Assembly (NCBI RefSeq): GCF_000213805.1
Contig: NC_015556.1
Span: 558,001 to 622,000, forward strand
Source: Pseudomonas fulva 12-X
GTDB lineage: Bacteria; Pseudomonadota; Gammaproteobacteria; Pseudomonadales; Pseudomonadaceae
DNA: 64,000 nt
Direction: 5' to 3'
Made by a program: the position numbers and the translations under genes. Positions 1-9,142 of the stretch are shown in pieces. The notes below the pieces were generated by a model that was given only the letters and a program-made list of their open reading frames with translations, had not been told where the DNA came from and searched no databases. Numbering within the stretch: position 1 is the stretch's first letter; the number at the start of each line of letters is the position of its first letter.

Positions 1-435
1 CCGCTTGAGCACGTGCACGAGGTTGGCTTCCCAGCTGTGCATGAATGGCTGGGCGCTGGCGATGGTCACTGCGTCGGCGCTGACCGCCACGGCGAGGATC
101 TTGTGGCGCTGGGCGAAGGCGTAGGACATCAGCGGGGTGACGGCCGCCGCGTCGATCTTCAGTGGGTCGATGCGCAGGTACGGCTGGCCGGCCAGCTGGG
201 CGAGCCACTGGGTCAGTGTTTCCAGATCGAGGGTGCGGCCGGGGCGCGACAAGTCCTCGAGCTGCTGGGCAGCCAGAAACTCCAGGGGGTGAAGATCGGT
301 ATTGGCGCCGCTGCGGCGGATCGCCAGGCACTGCTCGGCGCTTTCCTGAGCGATGCGGCCCTGGCCGACCAGTTCGCGCAGCAGCTCGTTGAGGTCCAGC
401 TGGCGGTCGGCGGCGGCAGGCGAAAGGCTGGACAT
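1..435 (-). CDS. GspE/PilB-family secretion ATPase, N-terminal part (gene runs off the window)
   Basis: Only the first 145 codons are present; the gene continues past the left edge. Residues about 60–145 read as a GspE/MshE N-terminal domain (IDPLKIDAAAVTPLMSYAFA, then AVAVSADAVTIASAQPF), which precedes the ATPase core in type II secretion and type IV pilus assembly ATPases. The Walker motifs lie outside the window, so ATPase activity is inferred from the family. Start ATG at 433–435. A homologous probable secretion ATPase sits at this place next to the CYTH/phosphate/argA block in P. aeruginosa, as I recall it. It is not near pilus or secretion genes here, so its machine is unknown. Confidence 0.72.
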   Translation of the reverse strand, partial: MSSLSPAAADRQLDLNELLRELVGQGRIAQESAEQCLAIRRSGANTDLHPLEFLAAQQLEDLSRPGRTLDLETLTQWLAQLAGQPYLRIDPLKIDAAAVTPLMSYAFAQRHKILAVAVSADAVTIASAQPFMHSWEANLVHVLKR

Positions 436-484
436 GCGGGCTCCTGATGGCGACGTATTCAAATAAGGCTAGCAGCATGCCTGA

Positions 485-515
485 TTGAACCGGCGCCGAC
501 TAAGCGCCGGTTCAA
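485..515 (-). terminator. 12-bp perfect hairpin after the DUF502 gene
   Basis: TTGAACCGGCGC and its exact complement are separated by 7 nt. The hairpin begins 11 bp past the stop of the DUF502 gene and lies before the start of the secretion ATPase. There is no U-run, so it may be an RNA-stabilising hairpin rather than a true intrinsic terminator. Confidence 0.45.
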
Positions 516-525
516 GGTTCGGCTA

Positions 526-1257
526 TCAGGCCTGCGGCTTGGACGGTGGCTCGTCAGCCGGCGGCAACTGCTGCGGCGTGGCTGGCGCCTCGCTTTCGCG
601 GCCATCTTCCAGGCTCTGCGCCGGCAGGGAGGGCGGCGGCGTGAGGCCCATGGACACGTAGATGCTGGTCAGCGCATCGACGCCCATGTTGGCCGGCTTC
701 ACCCATTCGGCGGGCACGTAGAGCAGGCCGCCGCCGACCGGGATCGGTGCGGTAGGCACCAGAATCGCCAGGTGCGGACGGCCTTCAAGCTCCACAGTTT
801 CCGAGGTCGGCTGCAGGGCCAGGACCGCCACGCCATCACCGCCGCCGAAGAAGCACCACACCGGGCGCATGCTGGTGATGTCGGTGTTCTTCTTGTCGAG
901 CAGGCCGACGAAGCGGTCGGCCAGGTTGTAGAAGTTGCCGATCAGCGGCGTGCGCCGCAGCGTCACGTCGATCAGCCAGCCGAGCGGGCGGCGCAGACCC
1001 AGCTTCACCGCCAGGCCCAGCGGATAGAGGCTGATCAGCAGCACCAGGGTGCCGAGCAGATAGGCCAGGTAGGGGTTGCTGGCGAACGGCGTGCCGAGGG
1101 CGGCGAACAGCCGGCCGATGGCCGTAGAAGGACCGATCAGGTTGTTGAGCAGGCTGACCAGCCAGGCCAGCACCACCATGGTCAGGGCCAGTGGCAACAG
1201 CGCCAGCAAGCCGGTCAGCCAGGTGGCGGCGATGGATTTCAGGCTGAGTTTGAACAT
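526..1257 (-). CDS. DUF502 family inner-membrane protein
   Basis: This 243-residue protein has two strong hydrophobic segments (about residues 12–40 and 62–86). A conserved soluble part follows, with RRTPLIGNFYNLADRF around residues 101–116 and the glycine/proline stretch PTAPIPVGGGLLYVP. That pattern matches the DUF502 family, which has no established function. The C-terminal 40 residues are proline/glutamate-rich and look disordered. It lies 55 bp downstream of the CYTH–CHAD gene on the same strand, so the two may be co-transcribed, although a hairpin sits between them. Confidence 0.85.
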   Translation of the reverse strand: MFKLSLKSIAATWLTGLLALLPLALTMVVLAWLVSLLNNLIGPSTAIGRLFAALGTPFASNPYLAYLLGTLVLLISLYPLGLAVKLGLRRPLGWLIDVTLRRTPLIGNFYNLADRFVGLLDKKNTDITSMRPVWCFFGGGDGVAVLALQPTSETVELEGRPHLAILVPTAPIPVGGGLLYVPAEWVKPANMGVDALTSIYVSMGLTPPPSLPAQSLEDGRESEAPATPQQLPPADEPPSKPQA

Positions 1258-1282
1258 CGAGGGGCGTCCTGTCGTCGAGCGG

Positions 1283-1305
1283 GGCAGGTGGGTGCGCCAC
1301 CTGCC
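1283..1305 (-). terminator. Hairpin between the CYTH–CHAD and DUF502 genes
   Basis: GGCAGGTGG and CCACCTGCC form a perfect 9-bp stem with a 5-nt loop, starting 7 bp past the CYTH–CHAD stop codon. There is no U-tract. It could reduce read-through into the DUF502 gene or protect the mRNA end. Confidence 0.35.
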
Positions 1306-1312
1306 GGGGTCT

Positions 1313-2683
1313 TCAGCCGTTCTTGAGCAGCGCTTTCCAGGGCTTGAGGCTCATGATGATCTGCGCCTGGGTCATGCGTGCTTCCAGTTCTTCTGGACTG
1401 AGCGGACGCTTGGCCAGTTCAGCCAGTTTGTTGAGCTCACCGAACAGGCGGTCGGTTTCGGCGATGTCGAGAGTGCCGCGGGCCAGGTGCAGCCAGAGCA
1501 GCAGGCGCTCGATACGCGGCAGCTGTTCGGCCAGGTCCTCGGGCTGCTGCTGGTAGCGCTTGAGCTGCAGGTCGCGGCCTTCCTCGGCGAAGAAGGTCGG
1601 CAGCCAGCTTTGCAGGGCGGCCGCGCCCTGGCGGTCGCCACGCTTGTTGCGGGCGCTGGTCCAGGCGCGGGTCAGCAGCCAGCGCGAGGTGCTCAGCGAG
1701 AACAGGCCCCAGCGGGTCTGCTCCAGCTCGGCGGCGAACTGGGCGGGCGCTTGCTGGCGAGCGGCGTCATCCTGCTGGCCGACCTGCACCCGTGGGCGCC
1801 AGTCTTCGAGCAGGGCGTCGAGCAACTGGCGCAGCTCGCTGGTGCTGGCCCGCGGCGCGGCCTGGCCGAGGCTGCCGAACAGGGCGCGCAGTTCGACCAG
1901 GCAGTTCAGCCAGTCGACCAGCAGGCGCCAGTGGCCGTTGTGGCGGTACTGTTCGGCCAGGCGCTGGCTGCTGCCGAGCAGGTACCAGCCGATGGCGGCA
2001 ACGGCGTCATCCAGGCTCTGCTCGGCCTCGAGCCCTGGAGTGGGCAGCTGCAGGCTGTAGCTGGCTTCGTCGAACAGGCGATAGCCGCGCTCGGCCTTGC
2101 TGATGTCGCAGGGCATCAGCGGCAGGTCGGCAGCCAGTTCGGCGGCCAGCTCCAGCAGCGCTTCGGGCTCGCCCTGGCGCAGCTCAAGTTCCAGCTCGCA
2201 GATTTCTTCCTGCTGCTTGCCGGCGATCACCTTGCCCAGGTCCAGGGCCGCTTCGATAACCACCTTGGCCTTGCCGCGGCCCCAGGCGATCTCGGCGCGC
2301 TGGCGCACGAAGTCGGTGGTGAAGATCGGCTTGAGCTGCTTCTTGTCCAGCTCGGCCAGACTGGCCGGCCAGCAGCTGTCGTCGAGCTTTTTCAGATCCA
2401 GCTTGGCCTTGCTCAGGTACCAGTCCCACTCGTTGCGCTCGGACAGCCCGGCCACGCTCTGGCCACGGCTCTTGAGGGTCTGGATGATCTGCTCGCCATC
2501 CTTGCGCAGGCGCAGAGCCACACGGGCGCTGGCCAAGTCGCGGGCCTCGGTGTCGAAGTACTGATTGAACAGCTCGCTCGTCTCCCAGCCGGCCTTGCTG
2601 CGTTTCTTCAGCAGGGGATGGGTTTGCAGGGCGGCCAGGGTTTCGCGACTGGCGCGCAGTTTGATTTCGGTTTCTTTATTCAT
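1313..2683 (-). CDS. CYTH–CHAD domain protein, probable inorganic triphosphatase
   Basis: This 456-residue protein opens with MNKETEIKLR, the ExExK signature (E4, E6, K8) of CYTH triphosphate tunnel enzymes. More CYTH charge clusters (RLRKDG) follow up to about residue 195. Residues about 215–450 form a helical, His/Arg-rich CHAD domain (RQLLDALLEDWRPRVQ). The architecture is that of E. coli YgiF, which hydrolyses inorganic triphosphate; polyphosphate binding by CHAD is family knowledge. The reading frame is open for 39 codons further upstream, but the CYTH signature fixes the start at 2683. The neighbouring DUF47/Pit phosphate genes fit a phosphate or polyphosphate theme. Confidence 0.88.
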   Translation of the reverse strand: MNKETEIKLRASRETLAALQTHPLLKKRSKAGWETSELFNQYFDTEARDLASARVALRLRKDGEQIIQTLKSRGQSVAGLSERNEWDWYLSKAKLDLKKLDDSCWPASLAELDKKQLKPIFTTDFVRQRAEIAWGRGKAKVVIEAALDLGKVIAGKQQEEICELELELRQGEPEALLELAAELAADLPLMPCDISKAERGYRLFDEASYSLQLPTPGLEAEQSLDDAVAAIGWYLLGSSQRLAEQYRHNGHWRLLVDWLNCLVELRALFGSLGQAAPRASTSELRQLLDALLEDWRPRVQVGQQDDAARQQAPAQFAAELEQTRWGLFSLSTSRWLLTRAWTSARNKRGDRQGAAALQSWLPTFFAEEGRDLQLKRYQQQPEDLAEQLPRIERLLLWLHLARGTLDIAETDRLFGELNKLAELAKRPLSPEELEARMTQAQIIMSLKPWKALLKNG

Positions 2684-2982
2684 TGCGAGGGCTCGGTGAC
2701 ACGGTGACGGCGGCGGGGGTTGCACGGTGCGAGGCGTTGCCCCGCACATCAGGCCGTACAGGGTAGAGGAAAAGCGCGGCGGATGCAGGTCGGCGCGCAT
2801 CGCTGGCGCCCGAGGCGTTCATGGCTGTTACATTCATTTCGCCATTTTTGCTGATCTTGATCGGCTTTTCGCAGGAAATAGGCTACTAAATACGACTTTA
2901 TTACCAAGCGATGACACGCGCTGGTCTGGTCTGGATGTCATCCGTATACTTGCCGCCTCTTTGACAGACAGGGGTCACCCCC

Positions 2983-3663
2983 ATGCCAAGCAATCCGTTC
3001 ATCAGCAGCCTGTTCGGCCGCTCACCGATCGGGCCGATGCAACAGCATATCGCCAAGGCTCACGAATGCGCCGCCAATCTGGTGCCATTCTTCGAGGCGG
3101 TGATGGCCGAAGACTGGGCGCGTGTCGAGCAGGTGCAACAGGCGATGGTGCGTCTGGAGAACGAGGCCGACAAGCTCAAGAAGAACGTGCGTATGCACCT
3201 CCCCAAGAGCCTGTTCCTGCCGGTGCCACGTTCCGATCTGCTGGAGCTGTTGAGCACTCAGGACAAGGTCGCCAACCGCGCCAAGGATATCGCCGGGTTG
3301 ATGCTGGGCCGGTCGATGACCATCCCCGCCGACCTGCAGCCGCTGATGCTGGCTTACGTGCAGCGCTGCGTGGACGCCAGTGCCCAGGCACTGAAAGCGA
3401 TGAAGGAGCTGGATTCGCTGCTCGAGGCCGGTTTTGCCGGTCGTGAGGCCACCCTGGTCGAGCGCATGGTCGAGGAGCTCGAGGAAATCGAGCGCGAAAC
3501 CGACCGCCAGCAGATCGAGGTGCGCCGCACCTTGTTCAAACTGGAAAAGGATCTTCCCGCAGTCGATGTGATGTTCCTCTATCGGATCATCGACTGGGTC
3601 GGAGACATTGCCGATCGCGCCGAGCGCGTGGGCAACCGACTGGAACAACTGCTGGCGCGCTGA
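2983..3663 (+). CDS. TIGR00153/DUF47 PhoU-like protein, probable regulator of the adjacent Pit transporter
   Basis: This is a 226-residue, highly charged, all-helical protein with heptad-like E/R patterns (MVEELEEIERETDRQQIEVR) and the conserved opening SPIGPMQQHIAKAHECA. This is the DUF47 family, distant relatives of PhoU that are usually encoded directly upstream of Pit-type phosphate transporters, as here (38 bp gap). The role in modulating Pit uptake is inferred from gene pairing in the family. I looked for a Pho box in the 299-bp upstream gap and did not find a convincing one. Confidence 0.88.
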   Translation: MPSNPFISSLFGRSPIGPMQQHIAKAHECAANLVPFFEAVMAEDWARVEQVQQAMVRLENEADKLKKNVRMHLPKSLFLPVPRSDLLELLSTQDKVANRAKDIAGLMLGRSMTIPADLQPLMLAYVQRCVDASAQALKAMKELDSLLEAGFAGREATLVERMVEELEEIERETDRQQIEVRRTLFKLEKDLPAVDVMFLYRIIDWVGDIADRAERVGNRLEQLLAR

Positions 3664-3701
3664 GCCGCCAGCATCCTTTCTGGGTTTACAGGTAATTCTC
3701 T

Positions 3702-4967
3702 ATGTCTCTTGTCGCGGACTACGGTTTCGTACTCCTCGTGATGGCCTGCTGCTTTGGTTTGTTCATGGCGTGGGGCGTTGGTGCCAATGATGTGTCCAAT
3801 GCCATGGGTACTTCGGTGGGTGCCAAGGCACTGACCATCAAGCAGGCGATCCTGATCGCCATGGTCTTCGAATTCTGCGGTGCCTATCTGGCCGGTGGCC
3901 AGGTCACCGAAACCATCAAGAACGGCATCGTCGATGCCTCGGTGATTCCCGCCGACATGTTCGTGCTGGGTATGATGGCCTCGTTGTTGTCGGCGGGTAC
4001 CTGGCTGCTGATCGCCTCCATCCGCGGCTGGCCGGTGTCCACCACGCACTCGATCGTTGGCGCCATCATCGGCTTCGCCTCGGTCAGCGTGTCGATCGAC
4101 GCAGTTAACTGGGGCGGCCTGGTGCCGATCGTCTCCAGCTGGGTGGTGACCCCGTTCATTTCCGGTCTGCTGGCCTTCGGTCTGTTCATGAGCGTGCAAT
4201 GGCTGATCTTCGACACCGAGGATCCGTTTCGTAACGCCAAGCGCTGGGTGCCGGTGTACATGTTCCTGACCGGCTTCATGCTGGCGCTGATGACCTTCAC
4301 CAAGGGCCTCAAGCATGTCGGCCTGAACTTCACCACCAGCCAGAGTATTCTGCTGTCGGCGGTTGTCGGCCTGCTGGTGGCCGGCCTGGGCATCCTGCTG
4401 CTGCGTCGCATCAAGCTGGACGAGGAAGCCGACAAGGACTTCCACTTCGCCAGCGTCGAGAAAGTCTTCGCCGTGCTGATGATCTTCACTGCCTGCTCCA
4501 TGGCCTTCGCCCACGGCGCCAGTGACGTCTCCAACGCCGTTGGCCCGCTGGCCGCGGTGGTCGGGGTGATCGAAGCCGGTGGCGACATGACTATCGGCGG
4601 GCAGTCCTCGGTGCCTGGCTGGGTGCTGCTGATGGGCGCCGTGGGTATCGTCATCGGCCTGGCCACCTACGGCTGGAAGGTGATCGCCACCATCGGCAAG
4701 AAGATCACCGAGCTGACCCCGAGCCGTGGTTTCGCCGCCGAGCTGGCCACTGCCGCCACCGTGGTCGCCGCTTCTGGTATCGGCCTGCCGATCTCCACCA
4801 CCCACACGCTGGTCGGCGCGGTACTGGGCATCGGCATGGCGCGAGGTATCGGCGCGCTCAACCTGGCGGTGGTCGGACGGATCTTCACCTCCTGGGTGGT
4901 GACCCTGCCGATCGGCGCGGCGCTGGCGATTATCTATCTCGAAATCTTCATGCTGATCTTCCTGTGA
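3702..4967 (+). CDS. Inorganic phosphate transporter, Pit family
   Basis: The protein has 421 residues and about ten hydrophobic segments. It has the two internal-repeat signatures of Pit/PHO4 transporters: GANDVSNAMGTSVG at residues 27–40 and HGASDVSNAVGPLAA at about 270–284. Further family marks are STTHSIVGAIIGF and ISTTHTLVGAVLG. Pit proteins import metal-phosphate complexes coupled to protons at the inner membrane. The upstream DUF47 gene is the usual partner. A soluble loop at about residues 225–260 (LDEEADKDFHFASVEKVF) separates the halves. Confidence 0.93.
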   Translation: MSLVADYGFVLLVMACCFGLFMAWGVGANDVSNAMGTSVGAKALTIKQAILIAMVFEFCGAYLAGGQVTETIKNGIVDASVIPADMFVLGMMASLLSAGTWLLIASIRGWPVSTTHSIVGAIIGFASVSVSIDAVNWGGLVPIVSSWVVTPFISGLLAFGLFMSVQWLIFDTEDPFRNAKRWVPVYMFLTGFMLALMTFTKGLKHVGLNFTTSQSILLSAVVGLLVAGLGILLLRRIKLDEEADKDFHFASVEKVFAVLMIFTACSMAFAHGASDVSNAVGPLAAVVGVIEAGGDMTIGGQSSVPGWVLLMGAVGIVIGLATYGWKVIATIGKKITELTPSRGFAAELATAATVVAASGIGLPISTTHTLVGAVLGIGMARGIGALNLAVVGRIFTSWVVTLPIGAALAIIYLEIFMLIFL

Positions 4968-5133
4968 TCGTTTGACGGTCTGCTGCGCGTCGGCAATGCA
5001 GCGTTAAAAACAGGCTCGCATAGCTCTAGCTCGCTAAACCTCGAATCATTCCGGCTGCTGGCAATTCTCTATTGGCGGTTCTCGCGGGCAACGCTTCACT
5101 CTATGATGAGGCGACCGACCCGAGAGAGCCGCC

Positions 5134-6282
5134 ATGTCATTTCTCCCCCTCAAGGATCGCTTCGCGGCGCTGATCGCCGTGCCATCGGTCAGTTGCACCC
5201 AGCCCGCTCTGGATCAATCCAACCAGCCGGTCATCGACCTGTTGGCCAACTGGCTGAGCGAACTGGGCTTTGCCTGCGAGAAGCAGCAGGTCGAGCCGGG
5301 CAAGTTCAACCTCATCGCCACCTACGGCAGTGGTCCTGGCGGCCTGGTGCTGGCCGGGCACAGTGACACCGTGCCGTTCGACGAAGCCCTGTGGCAGAGC
5401 GACCCGCTCAAGCTCACCGACACCGGTGATCGCTGGGTCGGCCTGGGCGTGTGTGACATGAAGGGGTTCTTCGCGCTGATCATCGAGGCGGTGCAGACGC
5501 TGCTCGACCAGCCGTTCAAGCAACCGCTGATCATCCTCGCCACCTGCGACGAGGAAAGCTCGATGTCCGGCGCCCGCGCGCTGGCCGAAGCCGGGCGGCC
5601 GTTGGGCCGCGCCGCGGTGATCGGCGAGCCCACCGGGCTCAAGCCGATTCGCCTGCACAAGGGCGTGATGATGGAGCGCATCGACATCCTCGGGCAGAGC
5701 GGCCATTCCTCCAATCCCGCCTTGGGCCGCAGCGCCCTGGATGCCATGCACGAGGTGATGGGCGAGCTGATGCAGCTGCGCCGCCAGTGGCAGCAGGAGT
5801 ACCGCAACCCGCAGTTCAGCGTGCCGCAGCCGACCCTCAACTTCGGTTGCATCCATGGTGGCGACAACCCCAACCGCATCTGTGGTCAGTGCTCCCTGGA
5901 GTTCGACCTGCGCCCGTTGCCGGGCATGCAGCCCGAAGCGCTGCGTGCGGCGATTCGCCAGAAGTTGCAGCCGCTGGCCGAGCGCCACGAAGTGAGCATC
6001 GACTTCGCGCCGCTGTTTCCCGCCGTGCCGCCCTACGAGCAGCCCGCCGATGCCGAGCTGGTGCGCCTGGCCGAACGGCTGACCGGGCATACTGCACAGG
6101 CGGTGGCCTTCGGCACCGAGGCGCCGTATTTGCAGCAGCTGGGCTGTGAAACCCTGGTGCTCGGCCCCGGTGACATCGACTGCGCCCACCAGCCGGGCGA
6201 GTACCTGGATACCGACCGCCTGATCCCCACGGTGCAGCTGCTGCGTCAACTGATTCAGCATTACTGCCTGAGCCCGCGCTGA
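5134..6282 (+). CDS. argE: Acetylornithine deacetylase
   Basis: This is a 382-residue M20 metallohydrolase. Metal-site motifs are visible: GHSDTVPFD at about 74–82, GVCDMKGFFA, and ATCDEESSM at 136–144 with the catalytic Glu pair E140/E141. It would remove the acetyl group from N-acetylornithine in arginine synthesis. The ArgE assignment over other M20 enzymes rests on the neighbouring argA and on overall similarity to ArgE (FDLRPLPGM, PGDIDCAHQPGEYL). The start ATG at 5134 follows GAGAGCCGCC. argA begins 118 bp downstream on the same strand. Confidence 0.92.
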   Translation: MSFLPLKDRFAALIAVPSVSCTQPALDQSNQPVIDLLANWLSELGFACEKQQVEPGKFNLIATYGSGPGGLVLAGHSDTVPFDEALWQSDPLKLTDTGDRWVGLGVCDMKGFFALIIEAVQTLLDQPFKQPLIILATCDEESSMSGARALAEAGRPLGRAAVIGEPTGLKPIRLHKGVMMERIDILGQSGHSSNPALGRSALDAMHEVMGELMQLRRQWQQEYRNPQFSVPQPTLNFGCIHGGDNPNRICGQCSLEFDLRPLPGMQPEALRAAIRQKLQPLAERHEVSIDFAPLFPAVPPYEQPADAELVRLAERLTGHTAQAVAFGTEAPYLQQLGCETLVLGPGDIDCAHQPGEYLDTDRLIPTVQLLRQLIQHYCLSPR

Positions 6283-6400
6283 CATGAGGAGCATTTCGCT
6301 GATGCCATTGCGACGACGATAACGCACCGCGCCTGCCTGCGAGGCCAGCTGCCTCGCACCCCTCGATGCTTCTTTCGTTCTCCCAAGGGTTTCGCCGCAC

Positions 6401-7699
6401 ATGTACGACTACGTCAACTGGCTCCGCCACGCTTCGCCCTACATCAACGCCCACCGCGACTGCACCTTCGTGGTTATGCTGCCGGGCGAGGGCGTCGCCC
6501 ATCCGAATTTCGGCAATATCGTCCACGACCTGGTGCTGCTGCACAGCCTCGGCGTGCGCCTGGTGCTGGTACACGGCTCGCGCCCGCAGATCGAGGCGCG
6601 CTTGGAGAGTCGCGGGCAACAGCCTATCTATCACCGCGGCTTGCGGGTAACCGACGGCACCACCCTGGAATGCGTGATCGACGCCGTCGGCCAGCTGCGC
6701 ATCGCCATCGAGGCGCGCCTGTCGATGGATATCGCCGCCTCACCGATGCAGGGCTCGCGGCTGCGGGTCAGCAGTGGTAACTACGTTACCGCGCGGCCCA
6801 TCGGCGTGGTCGATGGTGTCGACTACCACCACACTGGCGAAGTGCGGCGTATCGACCGCAAGGGCATCAACCGCCAGCTCGACGAGCGCAATATCGTGCT
6901 GCTGTCGCCGCTCGGCTATTCGCCCACCGGCGAGATCTTCAACCTGGCCTGCGAAGACGTGGCCATGCGCGCGGCCACTGACCTGGCCGCCGACAAACTG
7001 ATCCTGTTCAGCAGCCAGCAGGGCCTGCTCGACGAGGACGGCAAGCTGATCCGTGAGTTGCGCCCGCAGCAGGTGCCGGCCCACGTGCAGCGCCTGGGCA
7101 GCGACTACCAGGGCGAGCTGCTGGATGCCGCCGCCCAGGCGTGCCGAGGCGGTGTGAAACGCAGCCATATCGTCAGCTACACCGGCGACGGCTCGCTGCT
7201 CACCGAGCTGTTCACCCGCGACGGCGGCGGCACCCTGGTCGACCCCGAGCAGTTCGAGTCGTTGCGTGAGGCCGACATCAACGATGTCGGCGGGCTGATC
7301 GATTTGATCACGCCGTTGGAGGAGCAGGGCATTCTGGTGCGCCGTTCGCGGGAAGTGCTGGAGCGCGAGATCGGCCACTTCAGCATCGTCGAGCGCGACG
7401 GCATGATCATCGCCTGCGCCGCGCTCTACCCGATTGCCGATTCGAATTCTGGCGAGCTGGCGTGCCTGGCGGTCAACCCGGAGTATCGCCATGGCGGCCG
7501 TGGCGACGAACTGCTCGAACGCATCGAGGAACGCGCCCGCGCCAAGGGCATCAACACCCTGTTCGTGCTTACCACCCGCACCGCACACTGGTTCCGCGAG
7601 CGCGGCTTCGAGCCCAGCAGCGTCGACCGCCTGCCCGCCGCCCGTGCCTCGCTGTACAACTTCCAGCGCAATTCGAAGATCTTCGAAAAGAGCATCTGA
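6401..7699 (+). CDS. argA: N-acetylglutamate synthase
   Basis: This 432-residue fusion has an amino-acid-kinase-like domain (about 15–285: VLVHGSRPQIEARL, then SPTGEIFNLACEDVAMRAA) and a C-terminal GNAT acetyltransferase domain (about 290–430: ACLAVNPEYRHGGRGDELL, an acetyl-CoA-binding loop). This is the classical bacterial ArgA that commits glutamate to arginine synthesis; in the family the kinase-like domain carries the arginine feedback site. It starts MYDYVNWLRHASPYINAHRD, the usual ArgA opening. A hairpin 24 bp past the stop may end the transcript. Confidence 0.95.
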   Translation: MYDYVNWLRHASPYINAHRDCTFVVMLPGEGVAHPNFGNIVHDLVLLHSLGVRLVLVHGSRPQIEARLESRGQQPIYHRGLRVTDGTTLECVIDAVGQLRIAIEARLSMDIAASPMQGSRLRVSSGNYVTARPIGVVDGVDYHHTGEVRRIDRKGINRQLDERNIVLLSPLGYSPTGEIFNLACEDVAMRAATDLAADKLILFSSQQGLLDEDGKLIRELRPQQVPAHVQRLGSDYQGELLDAAAQACRGGVKRSHIVSYTGDGSLLTELFTRDGGGTLVDPEQFESLREADINDVGGLIDLITPLEEQGILVRRSREVLEREIGHFSIVERDGMIIACAALYPIADSNSGELACLAVNPEYRHGGRGDELLERIEERARAKGINTLFVLTTRTAHWFRERGFEPSSVDRLPAARASLYNFQRNSKIFEKSI

Positions 7700-7722
7700 T
7701 CGGTAGCCTGCCTTGAGCGCGA

Positions 7723-7755
7723 CCAAGCCTGGGATGAACGTCATCCCGGGCCTGG
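7723..7755 (+). terminator. Hairpin downstream of argA
   Basis: A 15-nt arm (7723–7737) and its near-complement (7741–7755, two mismatches) are separated by ACG. It follows the argA stop by 24 bp and could act as a terminator, but it lacks a U-run. Confidence 0.45.
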
Positions 7756-7863
7756 TTGTGCTCGTAATTCAGCAGCTCAGTGACCTTAATCGATGCCATC
7801 GGCTGGCGCGGCGGTCCATCTTGGTCAAGGCTGCAAGGACACCCTCTCGATAAAGGACCGCGC

Positions 7864-9099
7864 ATGCCCATCCGACGCTCTCCGATCACCGCCGCCCTTG
7901 CGCTCTCATTCCTGTCGTTTTCCGTGCTCGCCGCCGACCTGGCGCCCGACGCGTTACTCAAGAAAGCCCAAGCCGAACAGAAGCCCTACCTGGCTACCGT
8001 CGAGCAACTGGTCAACGTCGACACCGGCACCGGTCAGGAGCCGGGCCTGAAGACCGTCAGTGCCTTGCTGGTCGAACGACTCGAGGCGCTCGGCGCCGAG
8101 GTCAAGACCAGCCCGGCCAGCCCGTCTGCGGGCGACAACATCGTCGGTACGTTCAAGGGCACTGGCAGCAAGTCGTTTCTGCTGATGGTTCACTACGACA
8201 CCGTGTTCCTGCCGGGCACTGCCGCCAAGCGGCCGTTCAAGGTCGAGGGCGAGCGTGCCTATGGGCCCGGCGTGGCGGACGCCAAGGGTGGCGTGGCGAT
8301 GATCCTGCACTCGCTGAAGTTGCTGCAGGATGAGAAGTTCGATGGCTTCGGCACGCTGACCGTGCTGTTCAATCCGGACGAGGAAACCGGCTCCGCCGGC
8401 TCGAAGAGCATCATCGCCGAACTGGCCCGCCAGCATGACTACGTGTTCTCGTACGAGCCGCCGGACAAGGACGCCGTGACCGTCGCCACCAACGGCATCA
8501 ACGGCGTGATGCTCGAGGTCAAGGGCAAGTCCTCCCACGCGGGCTCGGCGCCGGAGGCCGGGCGCAACGCCGCCATGGAGCTGGCGCACCAGATGCTGCA
8601 GCTCAAGGACCTGGGTGATCCGGCCAAGGGCACCACGGTGAACTGGACGATGGTCAAGGCCGGCGACAAGCGCAACATCATCCCCTCGAGCGCTTCGGCC
8701 GAGGCCGACATGCGCTACTCGGACCTGAGCGAAAGCGACCGCGTGCTGGCCGACGCGCAGCGCCTGGTGCAGAAAAAGCTCATCGATGGCACCGAGGTCA
8801 CGGTGCGGCTCGAGAAGGGGCGCCCGCCGCTGGCGAAGAATGCCGCGTCCGAGCGACTGGCCAAGGACGCCCAGGCGCTCTACGCCAAGATCGACCGCAC
8901 CATCGAGCCGATCGCCATGCGCTTCGGCACCGATGCCGGCTACGCCTATGTACCGGGCAGCGACAAGCCGGCGGTGCTGGAAACCATGGGCGTAGTGGGC
9001 GCCGGTCTGCATGCCGATGACGAGTACATCGAGCTGTCGAGCATCGCGCCACGGCTGTACCTGACGGTGGCGCTGATTCGTCAGCTGTCGGCGCAGTAG
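7864..9099 (+). CDS. Exported M20-family carboxypeptidase, glutamate carboxypeptidase (CPG2)-like
   Basis: This 411-residue protein has a Sec signal peptide (MPIRRSPITAALALSFLSFS, predicted cleavage after VLA at about 23). Zinc-site motifs are VHYDTVF, GPGVADAKGG and FNPDEETGS; the last contains the catalytic Glu. The middle dimerisation domain carries GKSSHAGSAPEAGRNAAME. The pattern NIVGTFKGTG…LLMVHYDTVFLPGT resembles Pseudomonas carboxypeptidase G2, which removes C-terminal glutamate from folates. The true substrate may be another N-acyl or peptide amino acid. The frame is open 28 codons upstream, but the signal peptide fixes the start at 7864. Confidence 0.85.
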   Translation: MPIRRSPITAALALSFLSFSVLAADLAPDALLKKAQAEQKPYLATVEQLVNVDTGTGQEPGLKTVSALLVERLEALGAEVKTSPASPSAGDNIVGTFKGTGSKSFLLMVHYDTVFLPGTAAKRPFKVEGERAYGPGVADAKGGVAMILHSLKLLQDEKFDGFGTLTVLFNPDEETGSAGSKSIIAELARQHDYVFSYEPPDKDAVTVATNGINGVMLEVKGKSSHAGSAPEAGRNAAMELAHQMLQLKDLGDPAKGTTVNWTMVKAGDKRNIIPSSASAEADMRYSDLSESDRVLADAQRLVQKKLIDGTEVTVRLEKGRPPLAKNAASERLAKDAQALYAKIDRTIEPIAMRFGTDAGYAYVPGSDKPAVLETMGVVGAGLHADDEYIELSSIAPRLYLTVALIRQLSAQ

Positions 9100-9106
9100 C
9101 GTGGTG

Positions 9107-9131
9107 GCAGCGCAAGCCGGGCTTGCGCTGC
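9107..9131. terminator. Bidirectional hairpin between convergent genes
   Basis: GCAGCGCAAGC, loop CGG, and GCTTGCGCTGC form a perfect 11-bp stem in the 43-bp gap between the convergent carboxypeptidase and trmA genes. TTCTCGATCT follows on the plus side. The position favours a shared terminator. Confidence 0.6.
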
Positions 9132-9142
9132 TTCTCGATCTG

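Noticed and set aside
1076..2707. A 543-codon plus-strand reading frame opposite the CYTH–CHAD gene.
   Set aside because: It is low in complexity, rich in Gln/Ala/Gly, and mirrors the third-position G/C of the real gene. No family signal or ribosome site.
2684..2982. Possible Pho box (CTGTTACATTC) upstream of the DUF47–pit genes.
   Set aside because: Only one poor half-site is visible; the paired CTGTCAT repeats of a PhoB box are missing.
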